Shown piece after piece: positions 16,175 through 26,619 of a DNA stretch of 49,975 nt. The DNA is from Vallitalea maricola (GTDB lineage: Bacteria; Bacillota; Clostridia; Lachnospirales; Vallitaleaceae). Location of the stretch: positions 1 to 49,975 of the forward strand of contig NZ_BTPU01000003.1 in NCBI RefSeq assembly GCF_036985595.1. Reading direction: 5' to 3'. Within the stretch, counting starts at the first letter, position 1, and every line of letters begins with the position of its first letter. Both the position numbers and the translations under genes were made by a program. The notes beneath the pieces are model-generated. The model was not told the origin of the DNA and ran no database searches. It was given only the letters and a program-made list of their open reading frames with translations.

Positions 16175-17524
16175 ATGAAAAAATTTATATCTTTGTTACT
16201 AGTTATCATGACTTTTTCATTATTTACTGGGTGTGGTTCAAAAGAAAAAGATAAAACTGTAGATAATACACCTGTGAAAGAAGATAATGTGGACCAAGAG
16301 AACAAAGAACAAAAAACAGATTCAGATAAAGTTGTGCATATTAAATTTTTTACAGGAAAAGTTGAAACAGTTGATTTGATGAATGAAATCATTGATGATT
16401 TCAATAAAGAACATCCTGGAATTGTAGTTGAACAAGAGTTCCAAAAAGATGCAAGCAATGTTATCAAAGTCAAATTTGCATCAAGTGACATTCCTGATAT
16501 TACTACTGTAGTTGCACAGGAATACATCGATCAAGGGAAATATTTAGATCTATCCAATGAAGCATGGTGGGACCGTATCCAACCTGCAATAAAAGATATG
16601 TGTACAGATGTTAAGAGTGGTAAACAGTATAGAGTAGCAAGTAATATGACTATGGCTGGTTTATTCTATAATAAGGCAATATTCGATGAACTAGGAATAG
16701 ATGAAGCAAAAACATGGAAAGAGTTTGAAGAAGATTTAGCTAAGATTAAAGAAAGCAAACCAGATGTTGTACCTCTTTTCATGGCTGGAAAAGATTCTTG
16801 GACATTAGGACATCTAATAGAGTTTATGGCACATGGAGTTATTAAACAGACTTATGGTGTTACTGATTCCAAAAAAGCATTTTTAGCTAATGATGATGCC
16901 AAACTTCAGCTTGGTGCTGAAGGTGGACCAATGGATAGTTTTGCTTCTGTAATTATAAGTGGAAGAGATAAGAAATTATTCAACGATGATTTCTTGACAG
17001 CTACTTATGATAATCAAGTTGAAATGTTCGCTAATGGTGAAGCTGCTGTTATCAGTCAAGGAATGTGGGCTCTTAGTGGTATATTAGATAAAAACCCAGA
17101 TATGGCAGAAAACATTGGATTCATGCCTTATCCAGCTATAACAGATTCTACTGAACCAGTAATATTAAGTGCTGAAGATTCAGCTTATGCTATTACTTCA
17201 GCTTCAAAACATCCAGAAGAAGCAAAAGAATTCTTAGATTATCTATTTAAAGCAGAGAATTTAAAGAAATATAGTGAATCAATAAAATCACCATGTGCAT
17301 TCAAAGATGTTGATGCAGATTGGGGTCCAATAAAAGAGCAGGTTAATAATGCACTTAGTAATGGAGTTAACATTGGATTTAGTAATGAGTGTCCTTCAGG
17401 ATTCTCAGGTGATGACGCAGGAAGAATGGTTCAAGAATTATATGCAGGACAATATGCTGCTTCCATAGATTTTGCAAAAGCTTACAAAGAAGTTTGGGAT
17501 AAAGCATGGAATGCATCTAACTAG
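16175..17524 (+). CDS. ABC transporter sugar-binding lipoprotein (family 1)
   Basis: The signal peptide ends with a lipobox (LFTGC, Cys20), followed by a charged linker and a family-1 solute-binding fold. VVEQEFQKDASNVIKVKFAS, MAGLFYNKAIFDELGI, the FANGEAAVISQGMWAL box and the C-terminal DEAAKEFLDYL-like segment are typical of oligosaccharide binders. It begins the importer operon opposite the YesM/YesN genes. Given the GH66/GH15 enzymes downstream, the ligand is probably an isomalto-oligosaccharide or a cyclic form of it; this is inferred from context only. A terminator follows it, so it is likely made in excess over the permeases. Confidence 0.93.
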   Translation: MKKFISLLLVIMTFSLFTGCGSKEKDKTVDNTPVKEDNVDQENKEQKTDSDKVVHIKFFTGKVETVDLMNEIIDDFNKEHPGIVVEQEFQKDASNVIKVKFASSDIPDITTVVAQEYIDQGKYLDLSNEAWWDRIQPAIKDMCTDVKSGKQYRVASNMTMAGLFYNKAIFDELGIDEAKTWKEFEEDLAKIKESKPDVVPLFMAGKDSWTLGHLIEFMAHGVIKQTYGVTDSKKAFLANDDAKLQLGAEGGPMDSFASVIISGRDKKLFNDDFLTATYDNQVEMFANGEAAVISQGMWALSGILDKNPDMAENIGFMPYPAITDSTEPVILSAEDSAYAITSASKHPEEAKEFLDYLFKAENLKKYSESIKSPCAFKDVDADWGPIKEQVNNALSNGVNIGFSNECPSGFSGDDAGRMVQELYAGQYAASIDFAKAYKEVWDKAWNASN

Positions 17525-17530
17525 TTATTT

Positions 17531-17580
17531 AGGGGCTGTACTAGGTTATATAGTATACAATAGGCAGCCCCTATATTTTT
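17531..17580 (+). terminator. Intra-operon (leaky) terminator after the binding-protein gene
   Basis: AGGGGCTG and CAGCCCCT pair around a loop of about 27 bases, followed by ATATTTTTATAG. It lies between the binding protein and the permease genes and probably lowers permease transcription. Confidence 0.75.
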
Positions 17581-17632
17581 ATAGTTTAATTAGGTACATA
17601 TAGTAAGATAATTAAAGTGGAGTGATGACGGA

Positions 17633-18514
17633 GTGATTTTTCGAAATAAGATAGTTTCCAAATTACATAATTTTATGATTTTACCAGCTTTTATTTTATT
17701 CTTTATATTTTTTATATATCCATTGATAAAAGGTATTGGCTTAAGCTTAACAGATTATGATGGTATGACTAAAGCCAATTTTATAGGATTAAAGAATTTT
17801 ACCAGTTTTTTTCATGATAGTCGAGCAAAGAATGACGTAATAAACACAGTTCTATTTGCTTTGGGAAGTGCTCCACTATTGAATATATTCGGTTTCCTAT
17901 ATGCTTTACTTTTGGATAGTAAGTTCAAAGGTAAAGGTATAGTAAGAACTATTATTTATTTACCAGCAGTTGTAAGTCCATTGATTATGGGTTACATATG
18001 GTACTTTATTTTACAGCCACAAAGAGGATTCTTATTCGCAACTCTTGAAAGAATTGGTCTTAATGTTGCCAATGCCAATTGGATGGGGAATAGATATATG
18101 GCTTTGTGGGTAATTATTGTGGTTAATGTATGGCAGTTCGTAGGAATGACTATGGTAGTTTATCTAGCAGGATTACAAGCTATACCTGAAGAAATGCACG
18201 AAGCAGGGAAGATTGATGGGGCTACTTACGGTCAAAGGATAAGATATATAATTCTTCCTATGATGATTCAGCCTATTAAGATTAATGTTATAACCAACAT
18301 TATAGGATCATTATCAGTTTTTGAGATAATAATGGCATTAACTGATGGAGGTCCAGGATATAGTACAGAGTCATTAAGTATCTATATCATGAGAAAGTGC
18401 TATGGTAGTTTCACTGGATACTCCACAGCAGTTGCAGTTATCCTATTTTTATTAATTCTATTTCCTGTTTTATTATCACTGAAATTGATGAAATCAAAAG
18501 AATATGATGCGTAA
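17633..18514 (+). CDS. ABC sugar permease, MalF/UgpA type
   Basis: A 293-residue integral membrane permease with six hydrophobic helices. The EAA loop reads EEMHEAGKIDGATYGQRIRYIILPMM, the contact site for the ATPase. The C-terminal half contains LTDGGPGYSTESLSIYIM, typical of MalF/UgpA partners. The GTG start is preceded by GTGGAG at about 10 bases. It pairs with the MalG-type permease that follows. No ATPase gene is in the locus, as is common for Firmicutes sugar importers that share an MsmK-type ATPase. Confidence 0.93.
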   Translation: MIFRNKIVSKLHNFMILPAFILFFIFFIYPLIKGIGLSLTDYDGMTKANFIGLKNFTSFFHDSRAKNDVINTVLFALGSAPLLNIFGFLYALLLDSKFKGKGIVRTIIYLPAVVSPLIMGYIWYFILQPQRGFLFATLERIGLNVANANWMGNRYMALWVIIVVNVWQFVGMTMVVYLAGLQAIPEEMHEAGKIDGATYGQRIRYIILPMMIQPIKINVITNIIGSLSVFEIIMALTDGGPGYSTESLSIYIMRKCYGSFTGYSTAVAVILFLLILFPVLLSLKLMKSKEYDA

Positions 18515-18527
18515 GGAGGCGACATGG

Positions 18528-19340
18528 TTGAAAAAATTTCTAAGAATTCTAGTTATAATATTAATTACATTACTTGCATTATTCCCGTTTTATATACTTA
18601 GCTTATTAGCTTTTACACCATCATCTATGAACTTTTCAAAAGAATTGATTCTCCTTCCACAATCATATTTCGAGAATTTTGGTGTCGCTTGGGAAAAGGC
18701 TAAAATGGGACGTTCAATTATTAATTCATTGATTATTACTCTAGGATCAGTAGCAGTTATTGTTTCATTTGCTAGTATGGCTGGATATGCTATCGCTAGA
18801 GTAAATAATAAATTCAACAGAATAATATATTATTTAATATTAGGGTGTATGATGATTCCAGGTATTATTAATACGGTACCTTTATATACTTTGATGATTA
18901 AAATAGGTGGAATTAACACACACTGGGCAATGATTTTAGTCTGCGCCGCTAATGCTTTACCTTTTTCAGTTTTCTTATTTACTGGGTTTATAAGGGGATT
19001 ACCAATAAATATTGAAGAAGCAGCTATCATTGATGGTTGTACAAAAATAGGATCGTTCTGGAGGATTGTTTTTCCTATATTAAAACCTGTTACATCAGCA
19101 GTAATAATCATTAATGGGTTGAATATCTGGAACAACTATGCTCAAGCTATATTTTTCTTACAAAAACAATCTATGCGTACCATTCCACTTGCTATTTCCA
19201 TGTTCTATCAACAATATGGAGCAAAGTGGCATCTAATGGCAGCCGCAGCAATGATTGGTTTAGCACCAGCAGTTGTAATATTTATTATCTTCCAGAAGTA
19301 CTTTATTAAAGGTATTACAGCAGGTTCTGTGAAAGGATAG
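18528..19340 (+). CDS. ABC sugar permease, MalG/UgpE type
   Basis: This second permease has about six helices and the EAA loop NIEEAAIIDGCTKIGSFWRIVFP. I place the start at TTG 18528, because AAGGAGG at 18513-18519 gives an 8-base spacing and the protein then begins MKKFLRILVII. The ATG codons at 18504 and 18507 are upstream of that ribosome site and overlap the previous gene. Length (270 residues) matches MalG-type proteins. Forms the membrane channel with the preceding gene product. Confidence 0.93.
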   Translation: MKKFLRILVIILITLLALFPFYILSLLAFTPSSMNFSKELILLPQSYFENFGVAWEKAKMGRSIINSLIITLGSVAVIVSFASMAGYAIARVNNKFNRIIYYLILGCMMIPGIINTVPLYTLMIKIGGINTHWAMILVCAANALPFSVFLFTGFIRGLPINIEEAAIIDGCTKIGSFWRIVFPILKPVTSAVIIINGLNIWNNYAQAIFFLQKQSMRTIPLAISMFYQQYGAKWHLMAAAAMIGLAPAVVIFIIFQKYFIKGITAGSVKG

Positions 19341-19379
19341 ATAAATATTGCAGGATTACATAAAATGAAAGGTGATATT

Positions 19380-21047
19380 ATGAAAGATTTGATAAAAGAT
19401 ATTTACCCTAACAAAGCTCAATATCTAGAAGGAGAGACCGTAGAAATTGTAATAGAATGGAATCCAGATATTAAGCCAACTGATGTTTGTATTTCTCTAG
19501 TGGTTTCTCACTTAGATGATAAGTACCTGTCCATTACGAAAGCAGTTGATAATAAAAGTGGAAATTCAATAATAGAAATAGAACCTCTGCAAGTTAATGG
19601 ATATGGTGTAGACATTAGTATATTTGATGAAGAAAAGATTGTAGCAACCTATTCAACTGCTGTTGATGTAGCCTCAAGTCATAAGGATTCTCCAAGATAT
19701 GGTTTCCTTAGCGACTTTGAATCAGAAGATGTATTGGATGATGAAGATGTATTATCCATGAAAAAACTTCATATCAATATGGTACAGTTCTATGATTGGA
19801 TGTATCGACATGATGATTTAGTTAATGAAGAAGAAAACTATACTGATCTCATGGGTAAAAAAATATCATTGAATGCAATTAAGAATAAAATTGACCTTTG
19901 TCATAAAAATGGTATGAAAGCAATTGCCTATGGTGCTGTTTATGCAGCAAGCAAACCATTTTATGAAAACCATAAAGATGAGGCGTTATATAATAGCAAC
20001 ATGCAGCCAATATCTTTTATAGATAAATTCATAATTATGAATATTGAAGAGAAATCTCCATGGCATAGACATATCATAAATGAGTATGAGAGAGCTATTA
20101 GAGTCTTGGATTTTGATGGTATACATATGGATACTTATGGTTATCCAAAAAAAGCCGTAAGTAAATTGAGTGATGATAATCACATAGTTAATCTAGAAAA
20201 TGAGTTTCCTGTATTGATCAATAATACAAGAGAACAATTAAGTAAGGTAAAAAGAGATGTTACTTTAATCTTTAATAATGTTGGGAATTGGCCTGTTAGT
20301 ACTACTAGTGTAGCGGACCAGGATATGGTTTATATAGAAGTGTGGGATCCTTATAGCACTTATAATCACATACAATCTATCATTAGAGATACTAGAAGAG
20401 AAACAGATAAACCTATTATACTAGCTGCCTATTTGAAACCTTTTATGGATGAAGGTGAAGAAGCAGGGGCATATGCTCTGAAAATATTGACTGCAGCAAT
20501 TATTTCTAATGGAGCATATCATTTGATACTTGGGGAAAATCAAGGGGTTTTAACACAAGGCTACTATGTGGATTATACCAAGATAAGCGATAATCTGTTT
20601 AGTGAAATAAGGAAGTATTATGATTTTATGATTAGATATTCAGACTTGTTCTATGATAAGAGCTTGATAGACGTATCTATGACTCATGCTTATGGAGACA
20701 ATATGGAATACGTTTTTGAAGGCGATGATTTTAGTGCAACAGCTGATTCTAATAAAATATGGACAATTATAAGAGAAAGTGCTGACACGAAACTAATCTC
20801 ATTGATTAATTTGAAAGGAAATGATGTGATATGGAATAAGGGAAAGAAACAACCAAAGATGAATTCTGCTATTAATCTTAAGATTCAAGTAGAAAAGGAA
20901 GTAAAAGATGTATATATTTCTTCACCAGAGCAAGCTGCACCTATAAAATGCCCTTACAATATAGTAGCTGGTGAAAGAGGAAATATATTAATAATGGACA
21001 TAAACAGACTAGAAATGTGGACAGTTATCGTAATTAAACTTGGATAG
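19380..21047 (+). CDS. Cytoplasmic glycoside hydrolase family 66 enzyme
   Basis: The protein has the GH66 layout of dextranases and cycloisomaltooligosaccharide glucanotransferases. It has an N-terminal Ig-like domain (residues about 1-105), then a TIM barrel starting PRYGFLSDF and a C-terminal beta domain. Likely catalytic residues are Asp251 in DGIHMDTYG and Glu320 in VYIEVWDPY, a spacing close to that of known GH66 pairs. No signal peptide is present, so it would act on imported alpha-1,6-glucan oligosaccharides or cyclic forms. ATG at 19380 has AAAGGTG five bases upstream; the ATG at 19365 lacks a site. Transcribed with the permeases. Confidence 0.88.
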   Translation: MKDLIKDIYPNKAQYLEGETVEIVIEWNPDIKPTDVCISLVVSHLDDKYLSITKAVDNKSGNSIIEIEPLQVNGYGVDISIFDEEKIVATYSTAVDVASSHKDSPRYGFLSDFESEDVLDDEDVLSMKKLHINMVQFYDWMYRHDDLVNEEENYTDLMGKKISLNAIKNKIDLCHKNGMKAIAYGAVYAASKPFYENHKDEALYNSNMQPISFIDKFIIMNIEEKSPWHRHIINEYERAIRVLDFDGIHMDTYGYPKKAVSKLSDDNHIVNLENEFPVLINNTREQLSKVKRDVTLIFNNVGNWPVSTTSVADQDMVYIEVWDPYSTYNHIQSIIRDTRRETDKPIILAAYLKPFMDEGEEAGAYALKILTAAIISNGAYHLILGENQGVLTQGYYVDYTKISDNLFSEIRKYYDFMIRYSDLFYDKSLIDVSMTHAYGDNMEYVFEGDDFSATADSNKIWTIIRESADTKLISLINLKGNDVIWNKGKKQPKMNSAINLKIQVEKEVKDVYISSPEQAAPIKCPYNIVAGERGNILIMDINRLEMWTVIVIKLG

Positions 21048-21086
21048 ATATGTTAGATACTATATATGAAAATGAGGAGTGGAAAG

Positions 21087-24000
21087 ATGAAAAAATTAAT
21101 GAGTTTATTTTTATCTCTTAGCTTACTTTTATTAACAATAAACACTACTGGTAATATTGCATTCGCTGCTGATAATTGTACTATTACTGAAGTTAGCGTT
21201 GATAAAGCAAGATTTAATACTGGTGATAATGTTACTATTTCTATTGAAATAAATAACCCGGATAGCATGGCAGTATCAAAAACAGTAACAACTAAAATAT
21301 ATCATTTAGAAAATCTTGTTGATACTTATAGTTCAGTTGTTGATGTTCAGCCTAATACAGTTACTACTCATACAGTAACATGGACAGCACCTAGCAACAA
21401 TTACACAGGCTATTTAATATCAGCAGACATAGGTGATGGTGTTGAGGTTACTACTGGAGTTGATGTGTCCAATGATTTTACAAGATACCCTAGATATGGA
21501 TATTCTGTAGACTTTCCTGTGGGAGAAACGTTAGAAGAAAGTAATGAAATGATAGAAAAATTAGCAAAAGATTATAATATCAATGTTGTTCAATACTATG
21601 ATTGGATGTATAGACATGATATGAACTTCCCTAGTACAGGAAATACATGGGTTGATTTATTTGGTAACACTATTAGTGAAACAACTCTTCAAAATAGAAT
21701 TAATAAGGGACATGCTCTCAACCAAAGTGCTATGGCTTATCAAATGGCATATATGGTACGTGAAGATTATGAAGATTATGGTGCTAAGAAAGAATGGGGT
21801 CTTTATAGAAACAAAGATTACAATATAAGCTATGATAAAGATAACCCATCAACTATTAATAACATAGATCAATTGATTTTCCCACTTGAAGGAAGTCCAG
21901 CACCTATATTATTTGCCATGAACCCAGCTAATAAGGATTGGCAGGATTTCATGAATAATCAATATACTTCAGCTGTTAACCGTTTAGGTTTTGATGGTAT
22001 CCAAATAGACCAAATGGGTGATTTCTGGGGAAACATTAATTATTATGATTACTGGGGTAATTACGTTGATTTTGGTAAAACATTCTCAGATTTTGTAAAT
22101 GATTCAAAAGAAACATTGACCAATAATAATAGCAGTAAAAATTATGTGACAATGAATGCTGTTAATGGAGCAGTACCACCAAATGATAGATTCTCTACAT
22201 GGGATATTATGAATAATGCTGATACAGATTTTCAATTCAGTGAAATCTGGCAGAATTCTCCTACATATGATAGTTTGAAAAAATATATAGAATGGCAGAA
22301 ATTAACAGATGGTGGAAAAACAATGGTTCTAGCAGCTTATATGAATCAACATACTAACGCTGGAACTTTATACGAAGCCGAAAATGCAAGTTTGAACGGA
22401 TTAACAAGTGGAAATGATAATGGTACAACTTATATTACTGGTTTTGATAGTGCTGGTGATAGTGCAGATTTTAATATTTCAGTTCCAGAAGATGGCGTAT
22501 ATACCTTAGTATTCAGATTCTCTAATGGAGCTTCAGCAAGAGCAGATAAAAATATTTATGTTGATAATGAAAAAGTTATGACAGCTTATTTTGATTTAAC
22601 TAGAACTGGATTAATGCCTGCTGACCCAAGCTGGTCTAATTATTCTAACGAAGCAGCTTTTACAGATCCAAAAACTTTATATCTTACAGCAGGAAATCAT
22701 AGCATAAAAGTTCAACATGACAGTGATAATACTGGAGATATTCGTGTGGATAGTGTTACACTTGGTACTTTTAACAAAGCTTCAGTTCGTTTAACAGATT
22801 CAGCAATAGCTGCATCAGGTGCCATGCATATTGAAATGGGAACTGGTCTAAGCATGGCTAATGGATCAGGTAATTTCTGTGATACAGTTATGCTGGGTCA
22901 CCCATATTATCCAAAAGCTTTCAAAATGATGAGGAATGATTTGAGAAGTGAAATGCAAAATCATTATGACTTCATTACTGCTTATGAAAATCTTCTATAT
23001 GATCCAGATATCAACCCTGTTGATGGAGGAACACAAACAATCAGTATTGCAAATGAAAGTGTTACTGGTTCAGGTGAAAGTGGAAATATATGGTTTATAC
23101 CAAAAACAAAAAATGACGACTATGGTATATTGCATTTAATTAATTTAACATCAGAGACTAATACTAATTGGCGGGATGTTACAGATGAACCAACAACTAA
23201 AACTAACCTTCAAGTAAAATATTATATACCTTATCATAAATCAGTATCTAACTTATATATGGCTAGTCCAGATAGAAATGATTGTATGACAGAGAATCTT
23301 TCATTTACTACAGGTACAGATAGTATTGGTAAGTATATTAGTTTTACAGTTCCTGAGTTAAAATATTGGGATATGATTTATTTTACATTTGGTAACGAAA
23401 GTGAACCATCAATATATGAAGCAGAAGATTCAATTAAAAAAGATGTAAGTACTAATACTAATCATTATGGTTATACAGGATCAGGATTTGTTGATTCCTA
23501 TGGAGAAACATGGGATAGCGTTTCTTTTGACATAGAAGTTGAAGAAGAAGGGGATTATACATTAAGTTTTTCATATGCTAATGCAACAGGTAGTGAATGC
23601 AGCAGGGAACTTATTGTTGATAATCAGAACAAAGGTAAGATATCCTTCCAACCATTATCAGATTGGGATACTTGGGGAATAGCTGAAAAAGGTGTACATC
23701 TATTACCAGGTAGACATAGATTAGTAGTGCTGGTCACTAATGAATATACAGGTTACATTAATTTAGATAACTTACGTGTTGCTAAGCTATCTGAGAGTGT
23801 AAGAGGAGTATATATGAATAACTGGAAAGACTCAGTATACCTATGGAAAGAAACTCAAAATAATATAACACAACCTTTATTAAATGATGGTCCATCTATA
23901 TATGAATTAAGATTCTATGAAAAAACAGATGTTGATGATTATAATAGAAACGAAATCAAGAATTACAGCATGTTCTTTAGAAATGAAACTGATAACAAGG

Positions 24001-26552
24001 TATATACAACTGGAAGTAATTTCAGAGCTTCAGGTCATTTTGATGATGATGGTATTTTCTATACTGCTTATGAGACTTATGCAGGAGAAAAAATGTCTCC
24101 AGAGATATCAAGAGATTATGCAGCCATTCCAAATGAGAATTTTATGGTTGTAAGATATATTGTTAAGAATAATACAGGAAATGAAAAGACTTATAATATC
24201 ATGGATATGCTTCATGTGGATAATCATAGTAGTAATGATATAACAGCTTCATATGATTCTACTAATAAAGTAACTACTATAGACATGAGTGGGGCAGGAC
24301 AGTATTATATTGCTCATGGTACATTGGAATCAGCTATTAATGACTACCAAGTAGCAGATGATACAGTATCAGATAGAAATAATAATGTTTGCTCACCATG
24401 GCATACTTTTAATAACGATGGTACTTTGAAAAATAACAGTTCTGTAACTTGTAGAGATATATCCACTGCATTTACTAAGTCAGTTACTCTACAACCACAA
24501 GAATCAACTGATATATATTTTTATTTAACAATAGGTAAAGATAGTTCAGAAATTCAAAATACCATTAATACAATAACAGCACAAAATGGTAGTTATTGGA
24601 TGAATACTATGGAAACTAATTACTCAAATTGGTTGAACGAAGGTAAATCTGTAAACTTTGACCAGCCAAAATTAAATTATTGTTATGAAAATATATCTGT
24701 AGCATTAAAGCAATCAATTGTACCTGGAACATATAATGATGGTGTAAAAGATGTAGCTAAATTTGCATCACTACCAGCTACTACTAATCCATCAGCTTAT
24801 TCTTATAAGGTATGGGCAAGAGATTCAGCTGTTACAGCTATGTCACTAGATGCTTCAGGTCATACTGATGAAGCTGAGAGCTATTGGTATTGGCTGGCAG
24901 ATCGTCAAATAAAGACTGACCAAGGCAGTTGGAAGAAACCAGGTACTTTCTGGACTTGTTATTGGATATGGAATAATGAACCAGTTTCTTTTGTAGAACC
25001 AGAGTATGATTCTATAGGTATGTTTCTAGTAGGAGCTTATAGGCATTATGAAAGTTTGGATGAACCAGCTAAAACTAACTTCCTAAACAATATATGGGAT
25101 GATTATAAAAGGTCAGCAGATTTTGTAATGAATAACATTGATTCAAACGGTTTTGGTGAAGCAGATTGTTCTATATGGGAAGAACAGGTTGAATATAATG
25201 CATTTACAGAAGCTCTATATGCTGCTGGTTTAGATGCTGCTCAAGAAATGGCAAAAGCTAAAGGACTACAGTCTTTGGCAGATAGTTATAATGGTGCCGC
25301 AGGTTCCATACGTTCAGCTATCCAAAGAAGTTCAACAGATTCAGTACCAGGATTATGGAATCAAACAGATCCTAATAATAGATATTACAACAGAGCTGTT
25401 AATCTAGATGGTACACCAAGAACAACAGTAGATGCTTCAAGTGATGTTTTAGTTACTTATGGTGTTATTGATATGATGTCAAAGCGTGCTTATGACCATT
25501 ATAATAAAGTGACTAATACAATATCTCATGATACATATGGTGTAACAAGATATGAAGGAGATACCTTCTATACAGGTAAAAATTCTTGGGATCCAGGTGG
25601 AGTCGAAGCTTTTGAAGACGAGCCTTCGTGGACACAAATGACTATGTGGGTGGCTATGATGGAAATTTTCAGCGGTTATGATTCTCTTAGAGACAATGCT
25701 CTACGACGCCTAGAATGGTTTGCTGATAGAACTGCATTAGGTTATGCTCCACAAGGAGAAGCAGTTTCTAATGTTACATTGAAACCATGTATAAGTACTA
25801 TGATAGAGCCTATCACAGGAGCTTCATATATTATGACTGCTCTAACTTACGAAGATAAATTTGATATGCGTATTACACCAAATCAATATAATGCAGGAGC
25901 TAGATATACTGTTAATGTTCATGATGGATGCAGAGATACAAGTAATGATTATGATACTATATCAGATTGGCATCAATGGACATACATACCTTATTACTTA
26001 GATAAAATAGGTGATAATACTGCTGGTGATCCAACAAGAGATATTGAAAAAATATATATTTCCAATGATGATAATAATATGTACATCAGAATTGACAATG
26101 TAGGAAATACTTTACCTAATTATAACGTAAATGGTGATAAGTTCGTAGTATCCGTTTACTCACAAGATTTTAGTAATGGAAGTATTAGTACTACTAACAA
26201 CAGTTTCTACGGTGCTACATTAGATAGAGACTATGGCTACATGGTTACTAGAAGAAGTGATGATTCCAATTACACAGCTTACAATGTAGATTCTAATAAC
26301 AATTGGCAGTTGGATAAACAAATCACTAGTGTTATTGCACCTCAATGGGAAAGTACTTCTGGTAGAATAGAGATGGTTATTCCACTATCAGAACTTTCAA
26401 GTGGAAGTGTTAGTACTGGAGATTGGGCTAATATGAAGATTGCATTAGGACTAGATAATGGTTCAGGTATGCAGGAAACAGACTATATGAATATTCATTA
26501 TAGAATTACTGGTAATAATGAAAGCTGGTTATTTGGTAATTCAGAAGAGTAA
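21087..26552 (+). CDS. Secreted GH66 - CBM35 - GH15 fusion (dextran-degrading multidomain enzyme)
   Basis: This is a very large exported enzyme of 1821 residues from the ATG at 21087, which has GAGGAG at 8-base spacing. After the signal peptide (about 1-28) come an Ig-like domain and a GH66 barrel with candidate catalytic Asp308 in IQIDQMGD and Glu386 in FSEIWQNS. A CBM35-like module (starting YEAENASLNG) is inserted in the barrel, as in cyclodextran-forming GH66 enzymes. A second CBM35-like module (IYEAEDSI) follows. Residues about 905-1580 form a GH15-type six-hairpin domain (KVWARDSAVTAMSLDASG, SIWEEQVEYNAFTEALY). The last 200 residues resemble the C-terminal domain of glucodextranases. 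Paralogous GH66 lies directly upstream. Probably converts dextran to short or cyclic products and glucose outside the cell. Confidence 0.87.
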   Translation: MKKLMSLFLSLSLLLLTINTTGNIAFAADNCTITEVSVDKARFNTGDNVTISIEINNPDSMAVSKTVTTKIYHLENLVDTYSSVVDVQPNTVTTHTVTWTAPSNNYTGYLISADIGDGVEVTTGVDVSNDFTRYPRYGYSVDFPVGETLEESNEMIEKLAKDYNINVVQYYDWMYRHDMNFPSTGNTWVDLFGNTISETTLQNRINKGHALNQSAMAYQMAYMVREDYEDYGAKKEWGLYRNKDYNISYDKDNPSTINNIDQLIFPLEGSPAPILFAMNPANKDWQDFMNNQYTSAVNRLGFDGIQIDQMGDFWGNINYYDYWGNYVDFGKTFSDFVNDSKETLTNNNSSKNYVTMNAVNGAVPPNDRFSTWDIMNNADTDFQFSEIWQNSPTYDSLKKYIEWQKLTDGGKTMVLAAYMNQHTNAGTLYEAENASLNGLTSGNDNGTTYITGFDSAGDSADFNISVPEDGVYTLVFRFSNGASARADKNIYVDNEKVMTAYFDLTRTGLMPADPSWSNYSNEAAFTDPKTLYLTAGNHSIKVQHDSDNTGDIRVDSVTLGTFNKASVRLTDSAIAASGAMHIEMGTGLSMANGSGNFCDTVMLGHPYYPKAFKMMRNDLRSEMQNHYDFITAYENLLYDPDINPVDGGTQTISIANESVTGSGESGNIWFIPKTKNDDYGILHLINLTSETNTNWRDVTDEPTTKTNLQVKYYIPYHKSVSNLYMASPDRNDCMTENLSFTTGTDSIGKYISFTVPELKYWDMIYFTFGNESEPSIYEAEDSIKKDVSTNTNHYGYTGSGFVDSYGETWDSVSFDIEVEEEGDYTLSFSYANATGSECSRELIVDNQNKGKISFQPLSDWDTWGIAEKGVHLLPGRHRLVVLVTNEYTGYINLDNLRVAKLSESVRGVYMNNWKDSVYLWKETQNNITQPLLNDGPSIYELRFYEKTDVDDYNRNEIKNYSMFFRNETDNKVYTTGSNFRASGHFDDDGIFYTAYETYAGEKMSPEISRDYAAIPNENFMVVRYIVKNNTGNEKTYNIMDMLHVDNHSSNDITASYDSTNKVTTIDMSGAGQYYIAHGTLESAINDYQVADDTVSDRNNNVCSPWHTFNNDGTLKNNSSVTCRDISTAFTKSVTLQPQESTDIYFYLTIGKDSSEIQNTINTITAQNGSYWMNTMETNYSNWLNEGKSVNFDQPKLNYCYENISVALKQSIVPGTYNDGVKDVAKFASLPATTNPSAYSYKVWARDSAVTAMSLDASGHTDEAESYWYWLADRQIKTDQGSWKKPGTFWTCYWIWNNEPVSFVEPEYDSIGMFLVGAYRHYESLDEPAKTNFLNNIWDDYKRSADFVMNNIDSNGFGEADCSIWEEQVEYNAFTEALYAAGLDAAQEMAKAKGLQSLADSYNGAAGSIRSAIQRSSTDSVPGLWNQTDPNNRYYNRAVNLDGTPRTTVDASSDVLVTYGVIDMMSKRAYDHYNKVTNTISHDTYGVTRYEGDTFYTGKNSWDPGGVEAFEDEPSWTQMTMWVAMMEIFSGYDSLRDNALRRLEWFADRTALGYAPQGEAVSNVTLKPCISTMIEPITGASYIMTALTYEDKFDMRITPNQYNAGARYTVNVHDGCRDTSNDYDTISDWHQWTYIPYYLDKIGDNTAGDPTRDIEKIYISNDDNNMYIRIDNVGNTLPNYNVNGDKFVVSVYSQDFSNGSISTTNNSFYGATLDRDYGYMVTRRSDDSNYTAYNVDSNNNWQLDKQITSVIAPQWESTSGRIEMVIPLSELSSGSVSTGDWANMKIALGLDNGSGMQETDYMNIHYRITGNNESWLFGNSEE

Positions 26553-26579
26553 AATTAGACTATGTAAATATTACGTTGT

Positions 26580-26607
26580 AAAGGAGCTGGCTATGCCAGC
26601 TCCTTTA
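26580..26607. terminator. Bidirectional terminator (GH operon / toxin cassette A)
   Basis: GGAGCTGGC and GCCAGCTCC pair around a 3-base loop, with AAA before and TTTA after. Convergent genes end on both sides. A diverged copy is at 29394-29425. Confidence 0.75.
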
Positions 26608-26619
26608 TTAGAAAAAGTT

